Origin: an uncultured Bacteroidales bacterium
GTDB taxonomy: Bacteria; Bacteroidota; Bacteroidia; Bacteroidales; Bacteroidaceae
Assembly (NCBI GenBank): GCA_902800925.1
Contig: CADCGD010000027.1
Span: forward strand, 1 to 33,920
Direction: 5' to 3'
Length of the DNA: 33,920 bases
A model generated the notes under the pieces. That model saw nothing but the letters and a program-made list of their open reading frames with translations. It ran no database searches and had not been told where the DNA came from. Below are positions 22,741-31,138 of this stretch, piece after piece (the stretch's first letter is position 1; each line of letters starts with the position of its first letter). The translations under genes were made by a program, and so were the position numbers.

Positions 22741-24426
22741 TTACCAGTTCTTATCCAACTTACGACGATTCTGCTGTTGCTGAGCCTTCTTCATGCGCTG
22801 TTGGGTCTGTTTTTCTTCCTGCATAGCAGCATTGAGCATCTGTTCAGCATTCTCGCGACTCATCTGCTGCTCCTGCTTCTGTTGTTGCTGTTGCTGCTTC
22901 TGCTCTTCTTTCTTTTCTTCTTGTTTCTGATCTTGCTTTTGATCCTGTTTCTGATCTTGCTTCTGCTGCTGTTGATTCTGCTGTTGTTGCTTCTGCTGAC
23001 GCTTGCAGAGCGCTAAGTTATAGCGGGTCTCATCATCGGCAGGATTGTTGCGCAGGGCTTCCTTGTACACGTCAATAGCCTCGCCATACATCTTCTTGCC
23101 CTGACAAATAACGCCAGCATTATGATAGGACAAAGCACGGCGCAAGGGATTGGTCTCTAACTTACCAGCATCCATAAACTGCTGAACGGCAGCTGAGTCC
23201 TTCTGTTGTTTCATCAGCGCCAAGCCAAGGTTATAGACCGCTTGCGGATTGCGGTTGTTCTTCTCGATAGCCTTACGATACAAGACCTCAGCATCGGCAT
23301 AGTTGCCAGCACGATATTGCTTGTTGCCCTTATGTACCAGCTGACGGTCGCTCTGAGCTGTGGCAGCACCTGCAACCAGCAGCAATAGTAAGAGCGTAGC
23401 CACCTTCTTGCGCTTGAACAAAGAGACGTTTCGCAGCAATGGATTCTTCACCTCCATGAGACAGGCCTCGATGATGAGCAACAACAGGGCGATGATGCCT
23501 ACTGCTTGGAACTGTTCGTCATAGTCGCTATAGATGGTTGTCTCGGTCTCTTTCTTAGCCAACTTGTCCAACTCTTCGTCCAGCTTCTCCTGGGCACTAC
23601 TGTTGTTCTCTACATGGATATAAGCACCACCACCTGCCTGGGCAATCTGGCGACACATCTCTTCGTTAAGTCCCGTCATGACGGTCTGACCGGTATTATC
23701 TTTCATAAAGTCACCATTGCCAATGGGAATGGGAGCGCCCTTGGGTGAACCGACACCCAGCACATAGACACGGTGGTCGCGGTCCTTGGCTTCCTTGGCA
23801 GCCTCCAACGCACCACCTTCATGGTCCTCACCATCAGTAATCACGATGATAGCCTTGCCAATACCTTCCTCCTGGGTAAAACTGCGGGATGCCATCGAGA
23901 TGGCAGTAGCAATATCAGTACCCTGTGTAGCCATCATGGACGGGTCAATGCTCGACAGGAACATCTTAGCAGACACATAGTCGCTGGTGATAGGCAACTG
24001 GATGAAAGCGTCTCCAGCAAAGACTATCAGGCCTATCTTGTCGTTGGTGAAGTTATCCACCAGATTCTCTACCATCATCTTGGCACGATCCAGACGACTG
24101 GGCGTGACATCCTCTGCCAGCATGGAGTTACTGATATCCATCGCAATAATCGTTTCGATACCGGTACGCTTCTCATGACTGATCTTCGTACCAAACTGCG
24201 GACGAGCCAACATGACAATCAGCAGGGATAGCGCCATCAGCAGCAAGCAGAACTTAACCAATGGGCGGAAACGCGACACGTCGGGCATCAGTTCCTTCAC
24301 CAAGTCGGGATCACCAAACTGGCGCAGACGCTTCTTCTGTTGACGAACCATCAGCCAGCGTATCACAGCCAACACCGGTATGACGGCTAATAAATAGAGG
24401 TATATAGGGTCTTCGAATCTAAACAT
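22741..24426 (-). CDS. BatB-BatC fusion protein (VWA domain + TPR)
   Basis: 561 residues. The BatB part has two N-terminal membrane segments, a von Willebrand A domain with an intact MIDAS (D97-x-S99-x-S101 in MDISNSM; TDGEDHEGG further on) and a membrane segment (GIIALLLLIIEACLM). From about residue 324 a BatC part follows: a signal-like segment (FKRKKVATLLLLLLVAGAATAQ), TPR repeats (PQAVYNLGLALMKQQKDSAAVQQFMDA) and a Gln/Lys/Glu-rich tail with KQDQ repeats to the C-terminus. BatB and BatC are usually separate proteins. Start ATG is one base after the batA stop, so translation is coupled. In Bacteroides and Leptospira, Bat proteins relate to oxygen or envelope stress; the mechanism is not settled. 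Confidence 0.88.
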   Translation of the reverse strand: MFRFEDPIYLYLLAVIPVLAVIRWLMVRQQKKRLRQFGDPDLVKELMPDVSRFRPLVKFCLLLMALSLLIVMLARPQFGTKISHEKRTGIETIIAMDISNSMLAEDVTPSRLDRAKMMVENLVDNFTNDKIGLIVFAGDAFIQLPITSDYVSAKMFLSSIDPSMMATQGTDIATAISMASRSFTQEEGIGKAIIVITDGEDHEGGALEAAKEAKDRDHRVYVLGVGSPKGAPIPIGNGDFMKDNTGQTVMTGLNEEMCRQIAQAGGGAYIHVENNSSAQEKLDEELDKLAKKETETTIYSDYDEQFQAVGIIALLLLIIEACLMEVKNPLLRNVSLFKRKKVATLLLLLLVAGAATAQSDRQLVHKGNKQYRAGNYADAEVLYRKAIEKNNRNPQAVYNLGLALMKQQKDSAAVQQFMDAGKLETNPLRRALSYHNAGVICQGKKMYGEAIDVYKEALRNNPADDETRYNLALCKRQQKQQQQNQQQQKQDQKQDQKQDQKQEEKKEEQKQQQQQQKQEQQMSRENAEQMLNAAMQEEKQTQQRMKKAQQQQNRRKLDKNW

Positions 24427-24427
24427 T

Positions 24428-25426
24428 TTACGGTAACTTTCTAAATACAGTTATTCGCAGCAACATCTCAAGCAGTAACAGCAGGGCGGCAGCGATGGCG
24501 AACGGCTGGTAGGCTTCGTAGCGCTTGCTGAACTTCTTGACGTTGAGCTTCGACTTCTCCAGTTTGTCAATCTCCTTGTATATCTGCAGCAATTCCTTAT
24601 TGTTGGTAGCTCGATAGAAGTCACCATTGGTAGCCTCAGCGATACCACTCAACGTCTTGGTGTCAATCTCAACAGGGATATTGACATATTGCACGCCACC
24701 AGCAACAGTCATTGGATAAGGAGCAACCTTGTTGGTACCCACACCAATGGTATAGACACGGATGCCAAAACTCTTGGCAATCTCTGCTGCTGTCATAGGC
24801 GACAAGTCACCACGGTTATTACTACCGTCAGTCAGCAGGATGACTACCCTACTCTTCGCCTTGGAATCTTTCAGGCGCGAGACGGCATTGGCCAGTCCCA
24901 TACCAATGGCAGTACCATCTTCTATCAGTCCACGCTGGGCAATATCAGTTCGTACATTCTGCAACAGGTTCAACAGCGAGGCATGGTCGGTGGTCATCGG
25001 ACATTGCGTGAAAGCCTCACCAGCGAATATCGTCAGTCCGATATTATCATTGGGACGACCTGCTATGAACTCAGCAGCCACTTGCTTGGCTGCCTCCATA
25101 CGGTTGGGCTTCAAGTCCTCTGCCAACATGGATGTCGACACGTCCATAGCCAGCATGATATCGATACCCTCCATGGTCTTGTTCTTCCAGGAGTTCTGGG
25201 TCTGCGGACGGGCCAGCACCAGCACTACCAATATGAAAACGGCTATGCGCAACAACTGCTGGACGGGCATTAGCGTCACCTTCCATGAGCGCGGCGCATA
25301 ACGATAGGCCATCGTGTCGCTCATGCGCATCGTGGGCTCGCTCTTTTTCCTGTACATCAGATACCATATCAGATAAGGTATCAGCAGGAGCAGCAGAAAC
25401 AGGTATTCTTTATTCGCAAATTCCAT
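24428..25426 (-). CDS. batA: BatA, membrane-anchored VWA-domain protein
   Basis: 332 residues from the ATG at 25426, chosen because the next methionine upstream lies inside the preceding gene and MEFANKEYLF is the usual BatA start. It has two N-terminal membrane segments (LFLLLLLIPYLIWYLMY and LLRIAVFILVVLVLA), then a VWA domain with complete MIDAS (D95-x-S97-x-S99, MDVSTSM; LLTDGSNNRGD), and a C-terminal membrane segment (AIAAALLLLLEMLLRI). The metal-binding face should be exposed to ligand proteins, probably periplasmic or cytoplasmic Bat partners remodelled by MoxR. One base separates it from the upstream gene and one from batB. Confidence 0.9.
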   Translation of the reverse strand: MEFANKEYLFLLLLLIPYLIWYLMYRKKSEPTMRMSDTMAYRYAPRSWKVTLMPVQQLLRIAVFILVVLVLARPQTQNSWKNKTMEGIDIMLAMDVSTSMLAEDLKPNRMEAAKQVAAEFIAGRPNDNIGLTIFAGEAFTQCPMTTDHASLLNLLQNVRTDIAQRGLIEDGTAIGMGLANAVSRLKDSKAKSRVVILLTDGSNNRGDLSPMTAAEIAKSFGIRVYTIGVGTNKVAPYPMTVAGGVQYVNIPVEIDTKTLSGIAEATNGDFYRATNNKELLQIYKEIDKLEKSKLNVKKFSKRYEAYQPFAIAAALLLLLEMLLRITVFRKLP

Positions 25427-25427
25427 A

Positions 25428-26468
25428 TCAGTACAGCAGTTGATAAACATTATAAACTACATAGCCGAAGAGGGCTACAGACACTGCCACCAGCGACCAA
25501 ATAACGGTCTTCAGCACACGGCGCTCGCTCTGTGAACGCAGGTCGGCCTCCGACAGTTGCGGTTTCTCAACCGTCTCTGTAGGCTGGTTCTCCTGCTTCG
25601 TCTGGTTGATGAAGTCGATGGCATTGACCAAGTTAGCGTCGTTCTCGTTAATCATCGTCGAGTACTTAGCAAACTTCACAAGGTCGGCAGTCATAAAGAG
25701 CTGGCGCAACTCGTCAAGCGACTGCTGATCGGTCTGCATCAAACGGTCGATAATCTCCGAACTCGTCATCTCCATAGCCGAGAAGCCGTAACGTTCCTCG
25801 ATATAGCGACGCAGGGTATCAGTAAGTTTGGTATAATACTCTTTGGGATTCTCCGAGCTCACCATCTTATCGGCCTTGATCTGCTCAATCTCCTTCATGG
25901 CCTTTTGGTGGGGCAACAGACGCTTCACAATCTTAATATGTGTGATGATTGGTTTGTTGTCACGCAGACGCAGATAGAGATAGTAGTTGATGGCTATCAA
26001 CACCAGCAACAAAACACTCAGCCAGAAACTCAGCGAGAGGTCACTCCACTGGAAGGGCACGTCCTGCACATCCTTAGGACCATAAAACTGATCCATCTTC
26101 GTGGTGTCTACCTCTACTTCAACAACCTTCATGGCAAGATCGGCAGTCTTCAACTCCTTGCCATTGACCTTCACCTTGAAAGGAGGCAAGTGATAAAGGT
26201 TACCGTCGAAGCTGGTAAGAACCAATGTGAGGGTATGATCAGTTGATCGTTGAGCATCGAGGACTTCCACACCAGGAACCAACTCCTGACGGGGCTTAAA
26301 AGTGGGGAATTCCACCTTGGCATTCTCGTCGGCCTGGACGCTGATGGTTACCTGTGCCTGCTCGCCAATCATCATCTCAATGGGCGAAATCTTGGCTTCA
26401 ACACTTGCTTGCGCAAACGAAGCCAAAACACTGGTTATCAGATATATTATAAGTAATGCTCTTTTCAT
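25428..26468 (-). CDS. Bat-operon membrane protein of unknown function
   Basis: 346 residues. N-terminal signal peptide (MKRALLIIYLITSVLASFAQA), a beta-rich periplasmic domain about 22-130 (IEMMIGEQAQVTISVQADE), a membrane segment (FWLSVLLLVLIAINYYLYLRL), a cytoplasmic helical domain (KEYYTKLTDTLRRYIEERYGF, then SSEIIDRLM) and a C-terminal membrane segment (VIWSLVAVSVALFGYVVY). The layout mirrors BatD (beta-rich outside, helical inside) and recalls DUF4381-type proteins that sit between DUF58 and VWA genes in MoxR operons. The position between the DUF58 and batA genes is conserved in Bacteroidales as I recall. It abuts the DUF58 stop. Confidence 0.75.
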   Translation of the reverse strand: MKRALLIIYLITSVLASFAQASVEAKISPIEMMIGEQAQVTISVQADENAKVEFPTFKPRQELVPGVEVLDAQRSTDHTLTLVLTSFDGNLYHLPPFKVKVNGKELKTADLAMKVVEVEVDTTKMDQFYGPKDVQDVPFQWSDLSLSFWLSVLLLVLIAINYYLYLRLRDNKPIITHIKIVKRLLPHQKAMKEIEQIKADKMVSSENPKEYYTKLTDTLRRYIEERYGFSAMEMTSSEIIDRLMQTDQQSLDELRQLFMTADLVKFAKYSTMINENDANLVNAIDFINQTKQENQPTETVEKPQLSEADLRSQSERRVLKTVIWSLVAVSVALFGYVVYNVYQLLY

Positions 26469-27338
26469 TCAACTACGTTGTTTAAACAACATCAGCAGGG
26501 CCTTCACATAGTCTTCGTTGGTGGCAATACTCACCAAGTCAACATTGCTTCTGGTCATTGTATCGCGCAACTGCTGCTGACGATTTTTCCAATAGCGTTC
26601 ATGTGCTTGACGAAGGCTTCGACTGCTGGTATCGATATACTGTTCATGACCTGTCTCGGCATCCACCACACGCATCAGTCCCACATTTGGCAACTCGCGA
26701 GCACGCAGGTCATAGACCTGCAGAGCAACGACATCGTGCTTGCGGTTAGCAATCTGCAGCGGCTGCAAGAAGTCCTGATGTACATAGAAGTCACTCAAGA
26801 CAAAAGCCGTACAGCGGCGTTTAGCCACACTGGTCAGAAACTCCAAAGCCTGCTTCACATCCGTTCGCTTGGACTCAGGATGGAAGTCAAGCATCTCGCG
26901 GATGATATACAGAATATGCTTGCGACCCTTCTTGGGTGGGATATACTTCTCGATACGGTCTGAGAAAAACACCACACCAATCTTATCGTTGTTCTGGATA
27001 GCCGAGAAAGCAATGGTAGCAGCAATCTCTGTCACCATGTCACGCTTCATCTGGCGTTGCGTACCAAAGTCCAGTGAACCACTGACGTCGATGAGCAACA
27101 TCACGGTAAGCTCACGCTCCTCCTCAAAAACCTTCACATAAGGACGATGAAAGCGGGCGGTCACATTCCAGTCGATATCACGCACATCGTCGCCATACTG
27201 ATACTCGCGCACCTCGCTGAAGGCCATACCCCTACCCTTAAAGGCAGAATGATATTGCCCAGCGAAGACGTTCGAGCTCAAGCCACGGGCCTTGATCTCT
27301 ATCTTCCGTACCTTCTTTAATATTTCAGAAGTCTCCAT
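26469..27338 (-). CDS. DUF58-family protein with VWA fold
   Basis: 289 residues, soluble. The DUF58 signature GDDVRDIDWNVTARFHRPYVK is at 49-69. A VWA-like fold has MIDAS D84-x-S86-x-S88 (LIDVSGSLDFG), FSDRIEKYIPP and VLSDFY. DUF58 proteins are obligate neighbours of MoxR ATPases and are thought to be substrates or partners brought to metal loading or complex assembly. The start ATG is preceded by a 7-bp repeat that provides AAGAGGT-type ribosome-binding sequence. It ends directly against the next Bat gene. Confidence 0.9.
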   Translation of the reverse strand: METSEILKKVRKIEIKARGLSSNVFAGQYHSAFKGRGMAFSEVREYQYGDDVRDIDWNVTARFHRPYVKVFEEERELTVMLLIDVSGSLDFGTQRQMKRDMVTEIAATIAFSAIQNNDKIGVVFFSDRIEKYIPPKKGRKHILYIIREMLDFHPESKRTDVKQALEFLTSVAKRRCTAFVLSDFYVHQDFLQPLQIANRKHDVVALQVYDLRARELPNVGLMRVVDAETGHEQYIDTSSRSLRQAHERYWKNRQQQLRDTMTRSNVDLVSIATNEDYVKALLMLFKQRS

Positions 27339-27366
27339 CTTACTTCTTACCTCTTACCTCTCACCT
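27339..27366. repeat. 7-bp tandem repeat between moxR and the DUF58 gene
   Basis: Units CTTACTT, CTTACCT, CTTACCT, CTCACCT with strict spacing; further CTTTT up to the moxR stop. On the minus strand each unit reads AGGTAAG, a weak Shine-Dalgarno match, so the array serves as the DUF58 translation-initiation region. Confidence 0.85.
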
Positions 27367-27369
27367 CTT

Positions 27370-28365
27370 TTAGGGCACTTCGACCTTATTAATAATCTTA
27401 GAGATAATCTCCTCGCTGGTGATATTGCTGGCCTCAGCTTCGTAGGTCAGACCAATACGATGGCGCAAAACGTCATAGGCAACGGCACGCACATCCTCAG
27501 GAACCACGTAGCCGCGACGTTTGATGAAAGCAAAGGCACGGGCTGCCTTGGCGAGGTTGATTGAGGCACGTGGTGAACCACCAAAGGAAATCATATCCTT
27601 CATATCCTTCAGTCCATAACGGTCGGGATAGCGGGTGGCAAAGACAATATCAGCAATATACTGTTCAATCTTCTCATCAATATATACCTCACGAACCACC
27701 TCACGGGCCTTGATAATCTCAGCAGCCGTAGTCACAGGAGTAACGGTGGGAAGGGCACCAGCGATATTCTCGCGGATAATCTTCTTCTCTTCCTCAATGG
27801 TAGGATAACCGATAACCACCTTCAGCATGAAACGGTCCATCTGCGCCTCAGGCAACGGATAGGTACCCTCTTGCTCAATAGGGTTCTGAGTAGCCATCAC
27901 CAGGAAAGGATTAGGCAACTCAAAAGTGTCAGCACCAATGGTTACCTGCTTCTCCTGCATGGCCTCCAGCAATGCGCTCTGCACCTTGGCTGGGGCACGG
28001 TTAATTTCATCAGCCAATACGAAGTTGGCAAATACAGGACCCTTCTTTACCTGGAACTTCTCTTCTTTCTGCGAGTAGATCATGGTACCTGTTACGTCGG
28101 CAGGCAGCAAGTCGGGAGTAAACTGTATACGACTATACGTAGCATCTATCAATTGGGATAGTGTCTTGATAGCCAACGTCTTAGCCAGTCCAGGAACACC
28201 CTCCAAGAGGATATTGCCATCACTCAGCAAGCCAATCAGCAAGGAGTCTACCAAATGCTTCTGACCAACGATTACACGATCCATTCCCGTCACCAGATTT
28301 GTGACGAATCCACTCTGTTGTTCTATCCGTACATTCAACTCACGGATGTCAATAGCTTCAGCCAT
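27370..28365 (-). CDS. MoxR-family AAA+ ATPase
   Basis: 331 residues, cytosolic. Walker A GVPGLAKT (56-63), Walker B NFVLADE (114-120), then INRAPAKVQSALLEAMQE, sensor 1 ATQNPIEQEGTYPLPEAQMDRF, and a C-terminal lid domain (SFGGSPRASINLAKAARAFA). Acts as a chaperone-like ATPase for VWA-domain partners; here the partners are almost surely the DUF58, BatA and BatB proteins encoded just downstream. It is the first gene of the Bat block. A terminator-like hairpin stands immediately before its ATG, and no consensus promoter is visible after that hairpin. Confidence 0.94.
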   Translation of the reverse strand: MAEAIDIRELNVRIEQQSGFVTNLVTGMDRVIVGQKHLVDSLLIGLLSDGNILLEGVPGLAKTLAIKTLSQLIDATYSRIQFTPDLLPADVTGTMIYSQKEEKFQVKKGPVFANFVLADEINRAPAKVQSALLEAMQEKQVTIGADTFELPNPFLVMATQNPIEQEGTYPLPEAQMDRFMLKVVIGYPTIEEEKKIIRENIAGALPTVTPVTTAAEIIKAREVVREVYIDEKIEQYIADIVFATRYPDRYGLKDMKDMISFGGSPRASINLAKAARAFAFIKRRGYVVPEDVRAVAYDVLRHRIGLTYEAEASNITSEEIISKIINKVEVP

Positions 28366-28409
28366 AATATTAAAAAAGTTTCCTAAAACTTACATTTTAA
28401 GAAACTTTT
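28366..28409 (-). terminator. Terminator-like hairpin between the HU-LysM gene and moxR
   Basis: A 14-bp stem (28395-28408 with 28375-28388, one G-U pair; 28374/28409 also pair), 6-base loop, then T-rich sequence on the minus strand. It ends about 9 bases before the moxR ATG. With no TAnnTTTG box after it, it may act as a partial terminator or attenuator rather than a strict operon boundary. Confidence 0.65.
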
Positions 28410-28433
28410 CAATCTTATTAAAGTTATTATAAT

Positions 28434-29549
28434 CTACTTACGACGCTTCTTCACTTCCAGCTTAGGAATTTTCAGCACCTGACCAGCCTTGATCTGCGGA
28501 TTCTGAGGCAGTCCATTATACACTTCCACATAGCATTGCATGTCAGGACCAAGATGAGCGCGACAGATGCTATAGAAGGTCTGACCTTCTAGCACGGTTA
28601 CCTCATGAGACAAACCTACGATACGGTATGCACCCAGACGAACACGTTCATCCTTAGCAGACCATTGGTCAAGTTCCTCTTTCTTGGGTTCCACTTTAGG
28701 TTCTACTTTAGGAGCTTCCTTAGGTTCCTCCTTTGCAACAGGTGTAGCAGCTATCTCGTTGATGATAGCCTCTTCAGACTCTCCTACTTCAACAGAATCC
28801 TGCAATTCTGCCATATAAACAGTGTCTCTTACAAATACTGTATCAGGAAGTACTGCCGTCTGCTGACGACCATATTGATAACCGCCATAGCCTGCAGCAA
28901 TCACCAAAGCCAACGCTACCAATCCTGCCAGCAACCAACGTCCCCAAGAACGTTCTTCTGGCTTTTCTTCTTCATAGAAGTTAATCAACTCTTCCGATTC
29001 CTCAGCAACAGGTTCCTTAACTAATGGTACTTCGGCAACAGGTTCTTCAACAGCAGGTTCCTCAACCGATGGTTCTTCAACCACAAGAGCCACAGGCTCT
29101 TCGGCAACTTCGTTTTTTTCTTCTTCAACGACTTGCTCGTCAGCAACAGGCTCTTCGTCAGCAACAGGCTCCTCAACAACAGGTGTTTCTTCTTCTACCA
29201 CGTCATCCGGCATATCTTCGAATTCCACACCATCGTTCAGCACAACGGTTTCAAACTGAGAGAAAGGTTTGTTAACCAGTTCTTTCATTACTGTATCTGG
29301 TGTAAACGATACCTTCGAGTGGCTATCGATAACCACACGCTCTCCAGTACGCACACTAACACTTTCACGGGCTTCGACATTGATAATTTTAAAAGTACCA
29401 AGTCCTTTCACTTTAACCGTTTCACCATCCTGCAGACGACTCAGGATGACTGCAAAGAACTCTGTAGCAAACTGGTTAGCCTCTCGCTGGCCCAAGCCAT
29501 TTTTCTCAATGAGAATCTTGGCAACCTCTTGTATTGTCAGTTTTCCCAT
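28434..29549 (-). CDS. Membrane-anchored HU-like DNA-binding protein with C-terminal LysM
   Basis: 371 residues in four parts. 1-90: HU/IHF fold (LTIQEVAKILIEKNGLGQREANQF, VKVKGLGTFKIINVEARE, TGERVVIDSHSKVSFTPD). 110-200: acidic Glu/Val/Pro repeats (EEPVADEEPVADEQ). 205-225: one membrane segment (WLLAGLVALALVIAAGYGG). 312-363: LysM-like (TVLEGQTFYSICRAHLG, then NPQIKAGQVLKIP). The likely topology puts HU in the cytoplasm and LysM in the periplasm, so one molecule could touch both DNA and peptidoglycan. HU proteins with such extensions occur in Bacteroidales, but I know of no defined function. It lies 3 nt after a free HU gene. Confidence 0.82.
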   Translation of the reverse strand: MGKLTIQEVAKILIEKNGLGQREANQFATEFFAVILSRLQDGETVKVKGLGTFKIINVEARESVSVRTGERVVIDSHSKVSFTPDTVMKELVNKPFSQFETVVLNDGVEFEDMPDDVVEEETPVVEEPVADEEPVADEQVVEEEKNEVAEEPVALVVEEPSVEEPAVEEPVAEVPLVKEPVAEESEELINFYEEEKPEERSWGRWLLAGLVALALVIAAGYGGYQYGRQQTAVLPDTVFVRDTVYMAELQDSVEVGESEEAIINEIAATPVAKEEPKEAPKVEPKVEPKKEELDQWSAKDERVRLGAYRIVGLSHEVTVLEGQTFYSICRAHLGPDMQCYVEVYNGLPQNPQIKAGQVLKIPKLEVKKRRK

Positions 29550-29552
29550 AGC

Positions 29553-29834
29553 TTACTGTCCTCCTTTCAGTTTATCTTTCCAAGTCTGGTTGGGTTTGAA
29601 GTTCAATACGAGTTTAGGTGGCACCAGCATGCGCTGTCCCGTAGAAGGATTCACCATGACACGTTCCATCTTCTTCTTAGTTTCAAAGACACCAAAGTTT
29701 GGTACCAGCACAGCGTTATCCTCCTGAAAGGCATCACCCATCGCATCAATCAGGTTCCCCGCCAACTTCTGAGTATCTTTGGTGCTATAACCAGTACGTT
29801 CAGCCAATTCTGCTATAAATTCCTTGTTATTCAT
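29553..29834 (-). CDS. HU/IHF-family DNA-binding protein
   Basis: 93 residues, the usual HU length. Helical dimer part (NNKEFIAELAERTGYSTKDTQKLAG) and beta-arm region (VLVPNFGVFETKKKMERVMVNPSTGQRMLVPPK), with the NPSTG arm tip and conserved FGVFE. Binds and bends DNA without strong sequence specificity, or as part of an IHF-like heterodimer. The start ATG overlaps the rimO stop by 4 bases, so the gene is translationally coupled to rimO. It is followed at once by the membrane-anchored HU-LysM gene; the two HU domains could dimerise with one another. Confidence 0.93.
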   Translation of the reverse strand: MNNKEFIAELAERTGYSTKDTQKLAGNLIDAMGDAFQEDNAVLVPNFGVFETKKKMERVMVNPSTGQRMLVPPKLVLNFKPNQTWKDKLKGGQ

Positions 29835-31138
29835 ATCTTTGTTGTCGCGTATAAATCAAACTCTTCCGCATCCGTGATGCGCGCATCATAGAACTCGCCA
29901 ATAGTCAGTCCTTCGGTGATAGGTATCAGCACCTCAGGGTCTACCTCTGGAGAACAGAACTCCGTACGACCGATATACCAATCACCTTCCACACGATCAA
30001 TGATGACGCGCATAATACTGCCAACCTTCTCAGCTTCCAGTTCGGCACTAATATTCTGCTGGATACGCATCAGCTTATCCAATCGTTGCTGTTTTACTTC
30101 AGCAGGGACATCATCCTCATAGTGATTGGCACTATAGGTACCATCCTCTTCCGAATAGGCAAAAGCCCCCATACGCTCGAAGCGAGCCCACTTGGTAAAC
30201 TCAATAAGTTCATGGAAGTCATCATCCGTTTCACCCGGGAAACCCACCATCAACGTGGTACGGATATGAATGCCTGGCACTTCACGACGCATGCGACGTA
30301 TCAACTCATAGGTTTCCTCCTTCGTCACATGGCGCTTCATGCGGTCAAGCATGTGGTCGCTGATATGCTGCAAGGCGATGTCCAGATAATTGCAGACATT
30401 CTTCTTCTCTCGCATTACACGCAACAAATCCCAGGGGAAGTGGGCCGGATAGGCATAGTGCAGGCGAATCCATTCCACGCCCTCTATGTCCGCCATCTTC
30501 TCAATAAGTTCAGCGATATGCTGCTTGCCATCGATATCCACACCATAGTAGGTCAGTTCCTGAGCAATAACCTGAAACTCCTTGGTTCCCTGACTCACCA
30601 GATAGCGTACCTCGTCAAGAATTTCGCCCATCGGCCGACTCTGGTGCTTACCAGTAATAATAGGTATAGCACAGTAAGCACAATGGCGATCGCACCCTTC
30701 AGCAATCTTCAGGTAAGCATAGTGTTTGGGAGTAGTGACGTGGCGGTGGAAATCTCTATCTTCTAACCTTTCACCACTAACCTCTAAATCCTTCAGCAAC
30801 TGCTTGTAATTGAACTTGCCATACCAACCATCAACCTCAGGAATCTCTTTCTCCAAATCCGCAAGGTAACGCTCTGAAAGACAACCCATCACAAAGACTT
30901 TCTGCAGGTTTCCTTCTTCCTTAGCCTGGACAAATTCCAAAATGGTGTCAATGCTTTCCTGCTTGGCATCCTCAATGAAACCGCAAGTATTGATGACAGC
31001 GATGTCACCTTGTGGATGATCCGAATCATGGGTGACACGATAACCATGAGCCTCGAAGAGTCCCATAAGGGTCTCCGAGTCTACCAGGTTCTTGGAGCAA
31101 CCCAGCGTGATGATATCTATCGTTGGCTTCTTATTCAT
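29831..31138 (-). CDS. rimO: Ribosomal protein S12 methylthiotransferase RimO
   Basis: 435 residues from the ATG at 31138; the longer frame from 31204 runs inside ftsY. Radical-SAM enzyme that adds a methylthio group to an Asp of ribosomal protein S12. UPF0004 domain cysteines C14 (LGCSKN), C52 (NTCGF) and C86 (GCLSER) bind one 4Fe-4S cluster. C149, C153 and C156 (GCDRHCAYC) bind the radical-SAM cluster. A C-terminal TRAM domain (VGSIMRVIIDRVEGDWYIGR) follows. The start overlaps the ftsY stop in ATGAATAA. The variable stretch just before TTPKHYAYLK is encoded by a 7-bp repeat. Confidence 0.95.
   Translation of the reverse strand: MNKKPTIDIITLGCSKNLVDSETLMGLFEAHGYRVTHDSDHPQGDIAVINTCGFIEDAKQESIDTILEFVQAKEEGNLQKVFVMGCLSERYLADLEKEIPEVDGWYGKFNYKQLLKDLEVSGERLEDRDFHRHVTTPKHYAYLKIAEGCDRHCAYCAIPIITGKHQSRPMGEILDEVRYLVSQGTKEFQVIAQELTYYGVDIDGKQHIAELIEKMADIEGVEWIRLHYAYPAHFPWDLLRVMREKKNVCNYLDIALQHISDHMLDRMKRHVTKEETYELIRRMRREVPGIHIRTTLMVGFPGETDDDFHELIEFTKWARFERMGAFAYSEEDGTYSANHYEDDVPAEVKQQRLDKLMRIQQNISAELEAEKVGSIMRVIIDRVEGDWYIGRTEFCSPEVDPEVLIPITEGLTIGEFYDARITDAEEFDLYATTKI
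30756..30790. repeat. 7-bp tandem repeat inside rimO
   Basis: Units CTATCTT, CTAACCT, TTCACCA, CTAACCT, CTAAATC at strict 7-base spacing (35 bases). Translated on the minus strand as DLEVSGERLEDR, in the linker between the UPF0004 and radical-SAM domains, where family members vary in length. Confidence 0.75.

Noticed and set aside
22777-23016. Leucine-rich small membrane protein on the plus strand
   Set aside because: It is the complement of the Gln/Lys-rich tail of BatB-BatC (CTG/TTG runs from CAG/CAA codons), not a gene.
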